Part shown: positions 51,893 to 62,852 of the stretch, one piece after another | How positions within the stretch are numbered: position 1 is the first letter of the stretch | Layout of the letters: each line of letters opens with the position of its first letter | Source of the DNA: Kitasatospora humi | GTDB lineage: Bacteria; Actinomycetota; Actinomycetes; Streptomycetales; Streptomycetaceae | Length of the DNA: 64,000 nucleotides | Direction of reading: 5' to 3' | NCBI RefSeq assembly: GCF_020907985.1 | Contig: NZ_JAJJPA010000003.1 | Span: forward strand, 62,001-126,000 | Made by a program: the position numbers and the translations under genes | Notes under the pieces: generated by a model | What the model saw: the letters and a program-made list of their open reading frames with translations, nothing else | What the model was told of the DNA's origin: nothing | Database searches by the model: none

Positions 51893-52948
51893 GTGCCCGC
51901 AGCCTCCCACCCAGATGCCATAGCCGCCACCACCGCCGCCGGCCCCGCCGCGCTCGCCGAGCGCAGGCCCTCGGTGCCGGCCGAGCGACTGGTCGCCGAG
52001 ATGGTCCCGCCGCCGCGGTTCGCGGGCGTGAGCTTCGGTTCCTACCTGCCCGACCCGACGCAGCCCAGCCAGTTCGAGGCGGTCCGGGTGCTGGAGGGGT
52101 TCGCCGCGGGGCTGACCGCCGCCGCGCCCAAGCGCGGCTGGTTCCGCAAGGCCGCCGCACCCGCCGGCCCGGCCGGGGTCTACCTGGACGGCGGTTACGG
52201 CGTCGGCAAGACCCACCTGCTGGCCTCGCTCTGGCACGCCGCCCCCGGGCCGAAGGCCTTCGGCACCTTCGTGGAGCTGACCAACCTGGTCGGCGCGCTC
52301 GGTTTCCAGCAGGCCGTGCGGACCCTCTCGGACCACAAGCTGCTCTGCATCGACGAGTTCGAGCTCGACGACCCGGGCGACACGGTGCTGGTCTCCACCC
52401 TGCTGTCCCGGCTGGTCGAGGCCGGGGTCAAGCTGGCGGCCACTTCCAACACGCTGCCCGAGAAGCTGGGCGAGGGCCGGTTCGCGGCCACCGACTTCAT
52501 GCGCGAGATCCAGGGGCTCTCGGCGCACTTCACCACCGTGCGGATCGACGGCCAGGACTACCGCCACCGCGGCCTGCCCGCCGCCCCGGCGCCCTACACC
52601 GACGCCGAGGTCACCCAGCGCGCCGCCACCGTGCCGGGCGCCTCGCTGGACGACTTCCCGACGCTGCTGGCGCACCTCTCCGCCGTCCACCCCAGCCGCT
52701 ACGGCGCGCTGCTCGACAACGTGCACGCGGTCTGCCTGCGCGGCGTCTGCCCGGTCGAGGACCAGTCCACCGCCCTGCGCCTGGTCGTCCTGGCCGACCG
52801 GATGTACGACCGCGAGCTCCCGATCACCGCCTCCGGCATCCCCTTCGACCAGGTCTTCTCCGACGAGATGCTCAAGGGCGGCTACCGCAAGAAGTACCTG
52901 CGCGCCATCTCCCGCCTCGTCGCCCTGGCCCGCGACTCCGCGAAGTAG
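51893..52948 (+). CDS. zapE: AFG1/ZapE-like P-loop ATPase
   Basis: A 351-residue ATPase. GTG at 51893 is preferred; an in-frame ATG at 51854 overlaps the opposite gene's start. Walker A is GGYGVGKTHLLASLW (about 100-114), Walker B KLLCIDEFELDDPGD, and sensor-like segments are AATSNTLPEKLGEGRFAATD and FMREI. The C-terminus has RLVVLADRMYDRELPI. ZapE regulates Z-ring dynamics in Escherichia coli, and AFG1 acts on mitochondrial proteins; the actinobacterial role is not established. Confidence 0.92.
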   Translation: MPAASHPDAIAATTAAGPAALAERRPSVPAERLVAEMVPPPRFAGVSFGSYLPDPTQPSQFEAVRVLEGFAAGLTAAAPKRGWFRKAAAPAGPAGVYLDGGYGVGKTHLLASLWHAAPGPKAFGTFVELTNLVGALGFQQAVRTLSDHKLLCIDEFELDDPGDTVLVSTLLSRLVEAGVKLAATSNTLPEKLGEGRFAATDFMREIQGLSAHFTTVRIDGQDYRHRGLPAAPAPYTDAEVTQRAATVPGASLDDFPTLLAHLSAVHPSRYGALLDNVHAVCLRGVCPVEDQSTALRLVVLADRMYDRELPITASGIPFDQVFSDEMLKGGYRKKYLRAISRLVALARDSAK

Positions 52949-53023
52949 TCCGCTTCCCGTCTCCCGTGACCCGCCGCCCCCACGCACGTTGACCCCCACA
53001 GGGAAGCGTGCGGAGGGAAGTTC

Positions 53024-53404
53024 ATGCCTGCCCGGCCAGAGCTGTGCAACTGGAGCATCGAGTTGGAACCCGAGGTCCGGCAGTGGCTCGAACACTGCTC
53101 GATGGCCGAGTACCGCGCCGCGGAGCGGTTCGCTGACCGGCTGGCGGAGGAGGGTGGTGCGCTGCCGTTCCCGCTCGCGAGCCATCTCGGCGGGCCGGTG
53201 CGGGGGCTGCGGATCGGTGCGATGCGGGTGACCTACTGGCTCGCGCCGGGACGGCGGGCTGTACTGCTGACGGTCTTCCGCAAGACTAGGACCCGCGAGG
53301 CCGAGCAGGTCGAGCGTGCCCACCGGGCACAGAAGCTGTGCGAGGCGGAGCACCTGCCCGCCGGTGACCACGAGACCTACGGCCGGGAGGAGGAGCGAGG
53401 ATGA
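53024..53404 (+). CDS. RelE/HigB-like toxin of a type II toxin-antitoxin pair
   Basis: A 126-residue protein with ATG at 53024 and GGAGGGA upstream. It has the small mRNA-interferase fold pattern of the HigB/RelE group: an N-terminal helix (EVRQWLEHCSMAEYRAAERF), then LASHLGGPVRGLRIGAMRVT, YWLAPGRRAVLLTVFRKTRT and a basic helix. It would cleave mRNA on ribosomes if active. Its stop overlaps the next ATG (ATGA), the toxin-first order of higBA modules. It lies between zapE and uvrB, so it is an insertion into a housekeeping region. Confidence 0.88.
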   Translation: MPARPELCNWSIELEPEVRQWLEHCSMAEYRAAERFADRLAEEGGALPFPLASHLGGPVRGLRIGAMRVTYWLAPGRRAVLLTVFRKTRTREAEQVERAHRAQKLCEAEHLPAGDHETYGREEERG

Positions 53405-53709
53405 GCAGCGCCCACCACGCCGGGTGGACAGTGCCGCCGGAGCACCGGGTGAGCGAGGAGTACCTGGCAGCTGGTCGACGCATGGCGCTGGCCGAAGCGG
53501 TGTACGCGCGTCGGTCGGCGCTCGGCTGGAGCCCCTCGGAGCTCGCCGAGCGGGCGGGGCTGACCGAGGAGGAGATCGAGAGCATCGAGGAGAGCGGCAC
53601 CGATCCGACGCTTCCGCTCATCGAACGCCTGGCCAGGGCCCTCGATGTCGTGGTCCGTCTCGATCCGGCGCACGACCCGGCCATGAGCTTCGAGGCCCCC
53701 ACGGCCTGA
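53401..53709 (+). CDS. XRE-type antitoxin (HigA-like)
   Basis: A 102-residue helix-turn-helix protein overlapping the toxin stop. The XRE fold is ARRSALGWSPSELAERAGLT, then EEEIESIEESGTDPTLPLIE and RLARALDVVVRL. It should bind the toxin and repress the shared promoter. The C-terminus (FEAPTA) is short. The translational coupling to the toxin gene makes the assignment strong even though each protein alone is only a family-level match. Confidence 0.9.
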   Translation: MSSAHHAGWTVPPEHRVSEEYLAAGRRMALAEAVYARRSALGWSPSELAERAGLTEEEIESIEESGTDPTLPLIERLARALDVVVRLDPAHDPAMSFEAPTA

Positions 53710-53743
53710 GTCCCGCCCGCTCGGCGGCGGGAGACCGCTCGGT

Positions 53744-53766
53744 TTGTCGGTCCCGGGTCGTACGGT
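53744..53766 (+). promoter_or_regulatory. RecA-NDp/DNA-damage-type promoter of uvrB
   Basis: TTGTCGGTC (53744-53752), an 8-base spacer and TACGGT (53761-53766) match the RecA-NDp promoter form TTGTCRGTG-N8-TANNNT at all but the last -35 base. The GTG start at 53773 lies 7 bases after the -10, so the transcript may be leaderless. Confidence 0.65.
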
Positions 53767-53772
53767 GGGATC

Positions 53773-55869
53773 GTGCGACCCATCACGAGCATTGAGCGGA
53801 CCACGGCGCCCTTCGAGGTCGTCAGCCCCTACCAGCCCAACGGCGACCAGCCGACGGCCATCGCCGAGCTGGAGCGCCGGATCCGCGCGGGTGAGAAGGA
53901 CGTCGTCCTGCTCGGCGCCACCGGCACCGGCAAGTCGGCCACCACGGCGTGGATGATCGAGAAGCTCCAGCGCCCCACCCTGGTGATGGCGCCGAACAAG
54001 ACGCTGGCCGCCCAGCTGGCCAACGAGTTCCGCGAGCTGCTCCCGAACAACGCCGTCGAGTACTTCGTCTCGTACTACGACTACTACCAGCCCGAGGCGT
54101 ACGTCCCGCAGACGGACACCTACATCGAGAAGGACTCCTCGATCAACGAGGAGGTCGAGCGCCTGCGCCACTCCGCCACCAACTCGCTGCTCACCCGGCG
54201 GGACGTGGTGGTGGTCGCCTCGGTCTCCTGCATCTACGGCCTCGGCACCCCGCAGGAGTACGTCGACCGGATGGTCCCGCTCAAGGTCGGCGACGAGATC
54301 GACCGGGACGCGCTGCTGCGCCGCTTCGTCGACATCCAGTACACCCGCAACGACCTGGCGTTCACCCGGGGCACCTTCCGGGTCCGCGGCGACACCATCG
54401 AGATCTTCCCGGTCTACGAGGAGCTCGCGGTCCGGATCGAGATGTTCGGCGACGAGATCGAGACGCTCTACACCCTGCACCCGCTCACCGGCGAGATCAT
54501 CAGCCAGGACGACTCCGTCTACGTCTTCCCCGCCTCGCACTACGTGGCGGGGCCGGAGCGGATGGAGCGGGCGATCAACGGCATCGAGGCCGAGCTGGTC
54601 GAGCGGCTGGCGCTGCTGGAGAAGCAGGGCAAGCTGCTGGAGGCCCAGCGGCTGCGGATGCGCACCACGTACGACATCGAGATGCTCCGCCAGATCGGCA
54701 CCTGCTCCGGGGTGGAGAACTACTCGATGCACTTCGACGGCCGCGAGCCCGGCTCCCCGCCGAACACCCTGCTCGACTACTTCCCGGAGGACTTCCTCCT
54801 GGTGATCGACGAGTCCCACGTGACCGTCCCGCAGATCGGCGCGATGTACGAGGGCGACGCCTCCCGCAAGCGCACCCTGGTGGACCACGGCTTCCGGCTG
54901 CCGTCCGCGCTGGACAACCGCCCGCTGAAGTGGGAGGAGTTCCTGGAGCGGATCGGCCAGACCGTCTACCTCTCCGCCACCCCCGGCCCGTACGAGCTGT
55001 CCCGCGGCGACGGCCAGGTGGAGCAGATCATCCGCCCGACCGGCCTGATCGACCCCGAGGTGCTCGTCAAGCCGACGGAGGGTCAGATCGACGACCTGGT
55101 GCACGAGATCCGGGCCCGGGTGGAGAAGGACGAGCGGGTGCTGGTCACCACGCTCACCAAGAAGATGGCCGAGGACCTCACCGACTACCTGCTCGGCCTC
55201 GACATCCGGGTGCGCTACCTGCACAGCGACATCGACACGCTGCGCCGGGTGGAGCTGCTGCGCGAGCTGCGGGCCGGCAGGTTCGACGTGCTGGTCGGCA
55301 TCAACCTGCTCCGCGAGGGCCTGGACCTGCCCGAGGTGTCCCTGGTGGCGATCCTGGACGCGGACAAGGAGGGCTTCCTGCGTTCCGGCACCTCGCTGAT
55401 CCAGACCATCGGCCGCGCCGCCCGCAACGTCTCCGGCCAGGTCCACATGTACGCCGACCGGATCACCCCCTCGATGGAGAAGGCGATCGAGGAGACCAAC
55501 CGCCGCCGCGCCGTGCAGCAGGCCTACAACGAGAAGCACGGCATCGACCCGCAGCCGCTGCGCAAGAAGATCGGCGACATCCTGGACACCCTGGCCCGCG
55601 AGGAAGTGGACACCGAGGAGCTGCTGTCCACCGGCTACCGGGGCGCCGACAAGGGCAAGAAGGCGGCGCCGGTGCCGGCCCTGGGCGCCGACCGCAAGGA
55701 GCCCGGCAGCCTGCCCGCCGCCGAACTGGCCCAGCTGATCCAGGACATGACGGAGCGCATGCACACCGCGGCCGCCTCGCTGCAGTTCGAGGTGGCCGCC
55801 CGGCTGCGCGACGAGGTCAAGGAGCTGAAGAAGGAGCTGCGCCAGATGCGGGAGGCCGGCATCGGTTGA
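53773..55869 (+). CDS. uvrB: Excinuclease ABC subunit UvrB
   Basis: A 698-residue DNA-repair helicase-like protein that verifies damage after loading by UvrA and recruits UvrC. GTG at 53773. Walker A is [13 protein letters not shown]; the DNA-clamping beta-hairpin region is [12 protein letters not shown]; motif II is [13 protein letters not shown]. Helicase motifs V/VI are [16 protein letters not shown] and QTIGRAARN. The C-terminal UVR domain ([20 protein letters not shown]) contacts UvrC. Length is slightly above E. coli UvrB. Confidence 0.98.
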   Translation: MRPITSIERTTAPFEVVSPYQPNGDQPTAIAELERRIRAGEKDVVLLGATGTGKSATTAWMIEKLQRPTLVMAPNKTLAAQLANEFRELLPNNAVEYFVSYYDYYQPEAYVPQTDTYIEKDSSINEEVERLRHSATNSLLTRRDVVVVASVSCIYGLGTPQEYVDRMVPLKVGDEIDRDALLRRFVDIQYTRNDLAFTRGTFRVRGDTIEIFPVYEELAVRIEMFGDEIETLYTLHPLTGEIISQDDSVYVFPASHYVAGPERMERAINGIEAELVERLALLEKQGKLLEAQRLRMRTTYDIEMLRQIGTCSGVENYSMHFDGREPGSPPNTLLDYFPEDFLLVIDESHVTVPQIGAMYEGDASRKRTLVDHGFRLPSALDNRPLKWEEFLERIGQTVYLSATPGPYELSRGDGQVEQIIRPTGLIDPEVLVKPTEGQIDDLVHEIRARVEKDERVLVTTLTKKMAEDLTDYLLGLDIRVRYLHSDIDTLRRVELLRELRAGRFDVLVGINLLREGLDLPEVSLVAILDADKEGFLRSGTSLIQTIGRAARNVSGQVHMYADRITPSMEKAIEETNRRRAVQQAYNEKHGIDPQPLRKKIGDILDTLAREEVDTEELLSTGYRGADKGKKAAPVPALGADRKEPGSLPAAELAQLIQDMTERMHTAAASLQFEVAARLRDEVKELKKELRQMREAGIG

Positions 55870-55940
55870 CGGCCTGGTGGCCGCGCCGGGCCCGGGCTTA
55901 GGGTGAAAGGAGCATGAGGAGCAAGAGGGGGGATGGCGCC

Positions 55941-56522
55941 GTGTCGGTGAGTCTGACCAAGGGTCAGCAGGTGAGCCTGCGGAAGTCGAGCGGGGAGACG
56001 CTCAGTCTGGTCCGGATGGGCCTGGGCTGGCGGGCGGCGCCGAAGCGGGGGCTGTTCGGCAGTCGCACCAGGCAGATCGACCTGGATGCCTCGGCCCTGC
56101 TCTACGCCGAGCACACCCCGAAGGACGTGGTCTTCTTCCAGCAGCTGGTGAGCAAGGACGGCTCGGTGCGGCACACCGGTGACAACCTGGTGGGCGGGGT
56201 CGGCTCGGGAGGTGACGACGAGTCGATCGTGGTGGACCTGACCCGGATCCCGGCTCAGATCACCCAGGTGGTGTTCACCGTCAGTTCGTACACCGGGCAG
56301 ACCTTCGCCGAGGTGCAGAACGCGCATTGCCGGCTGGTCGACGAGGCCAACGGCCAGGAGCTGGCGCGCTACGAGCTGACCGGCGGCGGGGGGCACACCG
56401 GGCAGATCATGGCCAAGGTGTTCCGCGAGGCGTCCGGCGGCTGGGGCATGCAGGCGATCGGTGCCCCGGCCAAGGCCCGCACCTTCCAGGACATGCTGCC
56501 GGCCATCGAGCCCTACCTCTGA
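55941..56522 (+). CDS. TerD family protein
   Basis: A 193-residue TerD-domain protein, a calcium-binding fold linked to tellurite and stress response. GTG at 55941 with a GGGGGGA site 7 bases upstream gives the usual SVSLTKGQQVSL start; an ATG at 55914 lies too close to its AAGGAG. Segments are GLGWRAAP, IDLDASALLYAEH, VRHTGDNLVGGVGSGGDDES (the metal-binding loop) and VDLTRIPAQITQVVFTVSSY. It lies 72 bases after uvrB and 190 before a TerC gene, so the two tellurium-resistance-type families are neighbours. Confidence 0.93.
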   Translation: MSVSLTKGQQVSLRKSSGETLSLVRMGLGWRAAPKRGLFGSRTRQIDLDASALLYAEHTPKDVVFFQQLVSKDGSVRHTGDNLVGGVGSGGDDESIVVDLTRIPAQITQVVFTVSSYTGQTFAEVQNAHCRLVDEANGQELARYELTGGGGHTGQIMAKVFREASGGWGMQAIGAPAKARTFQDMLPAIEPYL

Positions 56523-56575
56523 GCAGCAGCCTCCTTTACCTTCTCTTTGGATTTCCTGGTACTCTCCTTGTCAAT

Positions 56576-56704
56576 CGGAGGGGAGTACTCCCCGCGGTGT
56601 CCCCGTCAGCACGGCGGCCGTCGATCGGTCCGCCCGGGTGCACCGGCCCGCGTGGCGCACGCGGGCTGAGAAGACCTCCGGCAGACTCGTCATTGCCGGA
56701 GGAG
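56576..56704 (+). ncRNA. Candidate yybP-ykoY manganese riboswitch controlling the TerC gene
   Basis: The leader has the features of this class: GGGGAGTACTCCCCGCG at the 5' side, CCCCGTCAGCACGGCGG, the long variable stem, and GCTGAGAAGACCTCC at the 3' side. A P1-like stem can form between CGGAGG (56576-56581) and CCTCCG (56675-56680). The same CCTCCG can instead pair in the hairpin CCTCCGGCA/TGCCGGAGG (56675-56683 with 56694-56702), which hides the GGAGG ribosome-binding site. Metal binding would thus expose the site and turn on translation. Confidence 0.8.
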
Positions 56705-56712
56705 CAGCACTC

Positions 56713-57618
56713 GTGGACGTTTCCGTCGCCCAGTGGGCCACGACCGTGGCCGCGCTGGTGGCCCTGATCGCCGCCGACTTCATCATCAACGCCCGCCGAC
56801 CGCACGAGGTCTCCATGAAGGAGGCCGGGATCTGGACCGGGGTCTGGATCGCGCTGGCGGTGCTCTTCGGCCTCTTCCTGTGGTGGCACAACGGCTCCCG
56901 GCCGGCCGGGGAGTTCTTCGCCGGCTACCTGACCGAGAAGTCGCTGAGCGTCGACAACCTCTTCGTCTTCCTGCTGATCATGAAGAAGTTCGCGGTGCCG
57001 CCCCGGGACCAGTCCCGGGTGCTGAGCGTCGGCGTGATCATCGCCCTGGTGTTGCGGGCGGTCTTCATCGCCCTCGGCGCCGCCCTGATCGCCGCCTTCT
57101 CCTGGATCTTCTACCTGTTCGGCGCGTTCCTGATCTGGACCGCCTGGAAGCTGTTCGCGGAGGCCCGGGCCGGCCGCCCGGAGGACGAGGAGTTCCACGA
57201 GAACCGGATGCTGGTCGCGATCCGCAAGCGGTTCCCGTCGGTCTCCAAGTCGGCCGTGGTGATGCTCGCGATCGGCACCACCGACCTGCTGTTCGCGCTG
57301 GACTCGATCCCGGCGATCTTCGGTCTGACCCAGAGCGCCTACATCGTGCTGACCGCCAACGCCTTCGCCCTGATGGGCCTGCGCCAGCTCTACTTCCTGC
57401 TGGGCGGCATGCTGGGCCGGCTGGTGCACCTCGGCTACGGCCTGGCGCTGATCCTCGGCTTCGTCGGCGTCAAGCTGGTGCTGCACGCGCTGCACGAGAG
57501 CGGGGTGCACGTTCCGGAGATCGGCATCCCGCTCTCGCTGGGCTTCATCGCCGCGGTGCTGGCGGTGACCACGGCGAGCAGTCTGTGGGTCTCCCGGCGC
57601 TCCAAGGCGACCGGCTGA
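56713..57618 (+). CDS. TerC family integral membrane protein (Alx/MeeF-like metal exporter)
   Basis: A 301-residue protein with about eight hydrophobic helices. GTG at 56713 follows GGAGGAG at 56698-56704. TerC signatures are the acidic helices with SLSVDNLFVFLLIMKKF, FGAFLIWTAWKLFAEA, and GTTDLLFALDSIPAIFGLTQ with conserved Asp in membrane helices. Bacterial TerC members of this type are linked to Mn2+ export and co-factor loading, which agrees with the manganese-type riboswitch in its leader. Tellurite resistance is the historical name only. Confidence 0.94.
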   Translation: MDVSVAQWATTVAALVALIAADFIINARRPHEVSMKEAGIWTGVWIALAVLFGLFLWWHNGSRPAGEFFAGYLTEKSLSVDNLFVFLLIMKKFAVPPRDQSRVLSVGVIIALVLRAVFIALGAALIAAFSWIFYLFGAFLIWTAWKLFAEARAGRPEDEEFHENRMLVAIRKRFPSVSKSAVVMLAIGTTDLLFALDSIPAIFGLTQSAYIVLTANAFALMGLRQLYFLLGGMLGRLVHLGYGLALILGFVGVKLVLHALHESGVHVPEIGIPLSLGFIAAVLAVTTASSLWVSRRSKATG

Positions 57619-57639
57619 GCGGCGACCGGCCGCGGCCGG

Positions 57640-58293
57640 TCACCAGCCGCGCTCGCGCCACTCGGCCAGGTGCGGGCGCTCGGCGCCCAGGGTGGTGTCC
57701 TTGCCGTGACCGGGGTACACCCAGGACTCGTCCGGCAGCACGTCGAACAACTTGGTGGTGACGTCCCGGTAGAGGCTGTCGAAGGCCTCCGGATCGTTCC
57801 AGGTGTTGCCGACCCCGCCGGGGAAGAGGCAGTCGCCGGTGAAGACGTGCGGGTGTCCCTCCGGGTCGTCGTAGATCAGCACGATCGCGCCGGGGGTGTG
57901 GCCGACCAGGTGGCGCACGGTCAGTGCGCACTGGCCGACCGTGAGGGTGTCGCCGTCCGCCAGCAGCAGGTCGGTGCGGACCGGGATGGCCTCGGCGTCG
58001 AACTCGCCGGCCGCCGTCCGGGCCCGGGTGGCGGCGACCACCTCGGCCAGCGCGTTCCAGTGGTCCTGGTGGCGGTGCGTGGTGACCACCGTGGCCAGTT
58101 CGTCGCCGATGGTCTCCAGCAGGGTGGGTGCGTCGGCCGCCGCGTCGATCAGCAGCTGCTCGTCGGTGGCCCGGCAGCGCAGCAGGTAGGCGTTGTTGTC
58201 GTACGGGCCGACCGCGACCTTGGTGATCATCAGGTGGGCGAGTTCCCGGACATCCGGCCGGCCGCCGACCGTGACGGCTCCGTGGTAGCTCAA
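57640..58293 (-). CDS. MBL-fold metallo-hydrolase (glyoxalase II-like)
   Basis: A 217-residue metallo-beta-lactamase-fold hydrolase. TTG at 58293 with GAGGAG upstream. The metal motif is TTHRHQDHW, with further ligands in VGHTPGAIVL, FTGDCLF and the last His in YPGHGKDT. The N-terminal PYDNNAYLLRC and the pattern GHTPG...GDCLFPGGVGNT are those of hydroxyacylglutathione hydrolase-like proteins; actinobacteria use mycothiol, so the substrate may be a mycothiol thioester. It overlaps nothing and is followed by the convergent TerC gene. Confidence 0.92.
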   Translation of the reverse strand: MSYHGAVTVGGRPDVRELAHLMITKVAVGPYDNNAYLLRCRATDEQLLIDAAADAPTLLETIGDELATVVTTHRHQDHWNALAEVVAATRARTAAGEFDAEAIPVRTDLLLADGDTLTVGQCALTVRHLVGHTPGAIVLIYDDPEGHPHVFTGDCLFPGGVGNTWNDPEAFDSLYRDVTTKLFDVLPDESWVYPGHGKDTTLGAERPHLAEWRERGW

Positions 58294-58336
58294 GGGTTGC
58301 TCCTCACTGTGAAGGGACAGGCACCATGATGGTGCG

Positions 58337-59098
58337 TCAGCCCATGGGCGGGAGTGCGGGCAGCGCCGTGCGCGGGTCGGCCAGCGGGCCGTCACCCTGG
58401 TGGACCTGCAGCCCGTCGCCGTCGGAGCGGCCGGAGAGCCAGGCGGTGAGCGCCCGGATCGGGCCCTCGACCCGCAGCTCGACCGGCCCGGCGGCGCCGA
58501 TCAGCGCGCGGTGCCCGGTGTCGTCGCTGAGCAGCTCGACGGTGGGCAGCTCGACGCCGGCCAGGTTCTCGCAGAGCCTGGCGAACTGGTCGCCGGCGAA
58601 GTCGGCCGGCCAGTGCGCCGGGGTGTAGTCGGCGGCCAGGTCGACGTGGTGGAACTCCAGTTCGGCGAGGCGCTTGCCGGGCACCTCGTACGCCGGGAAG
58701 ACGTAGCCGAAGCGGTGCTTCAGCTCGGCCGACCAGTTCTCGGGGGACAGCGCGGCGGCGGCCCGGGCCAGCCGCTCGGCGCTCGCCTCCAGGTCGGCCA
58801 GCTGCTCGGCCGGCGGGCGCGGCGCGCCCTGCCGGATTCCCTCCTCGCGGGCGTCCTCGCTGGCGTACTGCGGGATCTGCACACCGGTGCGGGCGGTCTC
58901 CAGCAGGTTGACCAGGGAGTCGGCGTTGCGGGCGAGGTGGGCCAGCACGTGCCCCCGGGTCCAGCCGGGCAGCGCGGACGGCTCGGCGACCGCCTCGGGG
59001 GTCAGCTCGGCGACGGTGCGCAGCACCCGCTCGGTGCTCTCGGCGACGGCCTGCATGGTGCCGGCGGCGATGTCGCCGGGGGCGAGTTGCTGGGTCAA
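58337..59098 (-). CDS. Maleylpyruvate isomerase family mycothiol-dependent enzyme
   Basis: A 253-residue DinB/MDMPI-fold protein. TTG at 59098 follows a GGAGG site. The N-terminal helical bundle has LPGWTRGHVLAHLARNADSL with the metal-binding His, and the region VPGKRLAELEFHHVDLAADY carries two more His/Asp ligands. Typical members use mycothiol as cofactor for isomerisation or conjugation. It lies 43 bases upstream of the MBL hydrolase gene in the same direction, so both may handle mycothiol adducts. Confidence 0.92.
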   Translation of the reverse strand: MTQQLAPGDIAAGTMQAVAESTERVLRTVAELTPEAVAEPSALPGWTRGHVLAHLARNADSLVNLLETARTGVQIPQYASEDAREEGIRQGAPRPPAEQLADLEASAERLARAAAALSPENWSAELKHRFGYVFPAYEVPGKRLAELEFHHVDLAADYTPAHWPADFAGDQFARLCENLAGVELPTVELLSDDTGHRALIGAAGPVELRVEGPIRALTAWLSGRSDGDGLQVHQGDGPLADPRTALPALPPMG

Positions 59099-59200
59099 GG
59101 GGGCCTCCGCGTTGCTTGACGGGTATCCGGTCGTTGTCCTGCACGGCGAGGCTATCGCCGCCGGGTGCGGTGAGCAGCGGCTTTTCGGAGCGGGGCTCGA

Positions 59201-59223
59201 TTGTCAGTGCGATCCGCTTCACT
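59201..59223 (+). promoter_or_regulatory. Possible RecA-NDp-type promoter upstream of uvrA
   Basis: TTGTCAGTG (59201-59209) matches the -35 element of this promoter class exactly. After the expected 8 bases the -10 is TTCACT instead of TANNNT, one base off. It lies about 130 bases before the uvrA start, so the fit is weaker than at uvrB. Confidence 0.4.
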
Positions 59224-59339
59224 CGTTCGGGTGGGCCCGGCTGGACAGCGCCGGAATTCGAACGCCTGAGCTATATGCTGGTCGGCGACACTGAATAAGA
59301 CCGATGTTCTGCCCGACCCGGAGAAAGGCGCCAGAAGCA

Positions 59340-62246
<2,907 letters not shown>

Positions 62247-62321
62247 CAAGCGGCCGGGAGCGCCGGGGGAGCGGAGCTAGACTGCGCCCGTTCCCCCAGC
62301 GCTCACTTCCAGGAGCACCAC

Positions 62322-62807
62322 ATGTCCGACATGACCGAATCGCCCGTCACCTCTCGCCGGACCCTGCTCTGCTGCGGGGCCGCCGTGCTGGCCGGGGGCT
62401 CCGCGCTCGCGGTCGCCGGCTGCTCCAGCTCGGCCGGCTCCACCGACAGCTCGGCCGGCTCCACCAACGGCTCGGCCGGCAGCTCGGCCACCTCCGGCCA
62501 GAAGTCCGCCGCCCCGGTGCAGCTCGGCCCGGCCTCGGCGGTGCCGGTCGGCGGCGGCACGGTCTACCGGGAGCAGCGGATCGTGGTGACCCAGCCGACC
62601 CAGGGCCAGTACAAGGCGTTCAGCGCCCGCTGCACCCACGCCGGCTGCATCGTCGACCAGGTGGCCGCCGGCACCATCCAGTGCCCCTGCCACGGCAGCC
62701 GGTTCGCCATCGCGGACGGCTCGGTCACCGACGGCCCGGCGCCCAAGCCGCTGCCCGACTACCCGGTGACCGTGGACAACGGGCAGCTCACGGTCACTCC
62801 CAGCTAG
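62322..62807 (+). CDS. Tat-exported Rieske (2Fe-2S) lipoprotein
   Basis: A 161-residue protein with ATG at 62322 and AGGAG upstream. The N-terminus has a twin-arginine motif (SRRTLL) and a lipobox (VAGC), followed by a Ser/Gly/Thr-rich linker with SSAGSTDSSAGSTNGSAG repeats. The Rieske domain has CTHAGC and CPCHGS, the two Cys and two His that hold the [2Fe-2S] cluster, then FAIADGSVTDGPAPKPLPDY. It is exported folded and acts in extracytoplasmic electron transfer; the partner is not visible here. Confidence 0.95.
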   Translation: MSDMTESPVTSRRTLLCCGAAVLAGGSALAVAGCSSSAGSTDSSAGSTNGSAGSSATSGQKSAAPVQLGPASAVPVGGGTVYREQRIVVTQPTQGQYKAFSARCTHAGCIVDQVAAGTIQCPCHGSRFAIADGSVTDGPAPKPLPDYPVTVDNGQLTVTPS

Positions 62808-62852
62808 AGCTAGGGTTTCGACTGTCAGAACGTACGAGGGGGACCGAACCGC

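Noticed and set aside
50495..53371. A 958-residue minus-strand frame running through zapE and the reductase
   Set aside because: Only its last 152 residues, after a GTG with a ribosome-binding site, look like a real protein; the rest is a shadow of genes in other frames.
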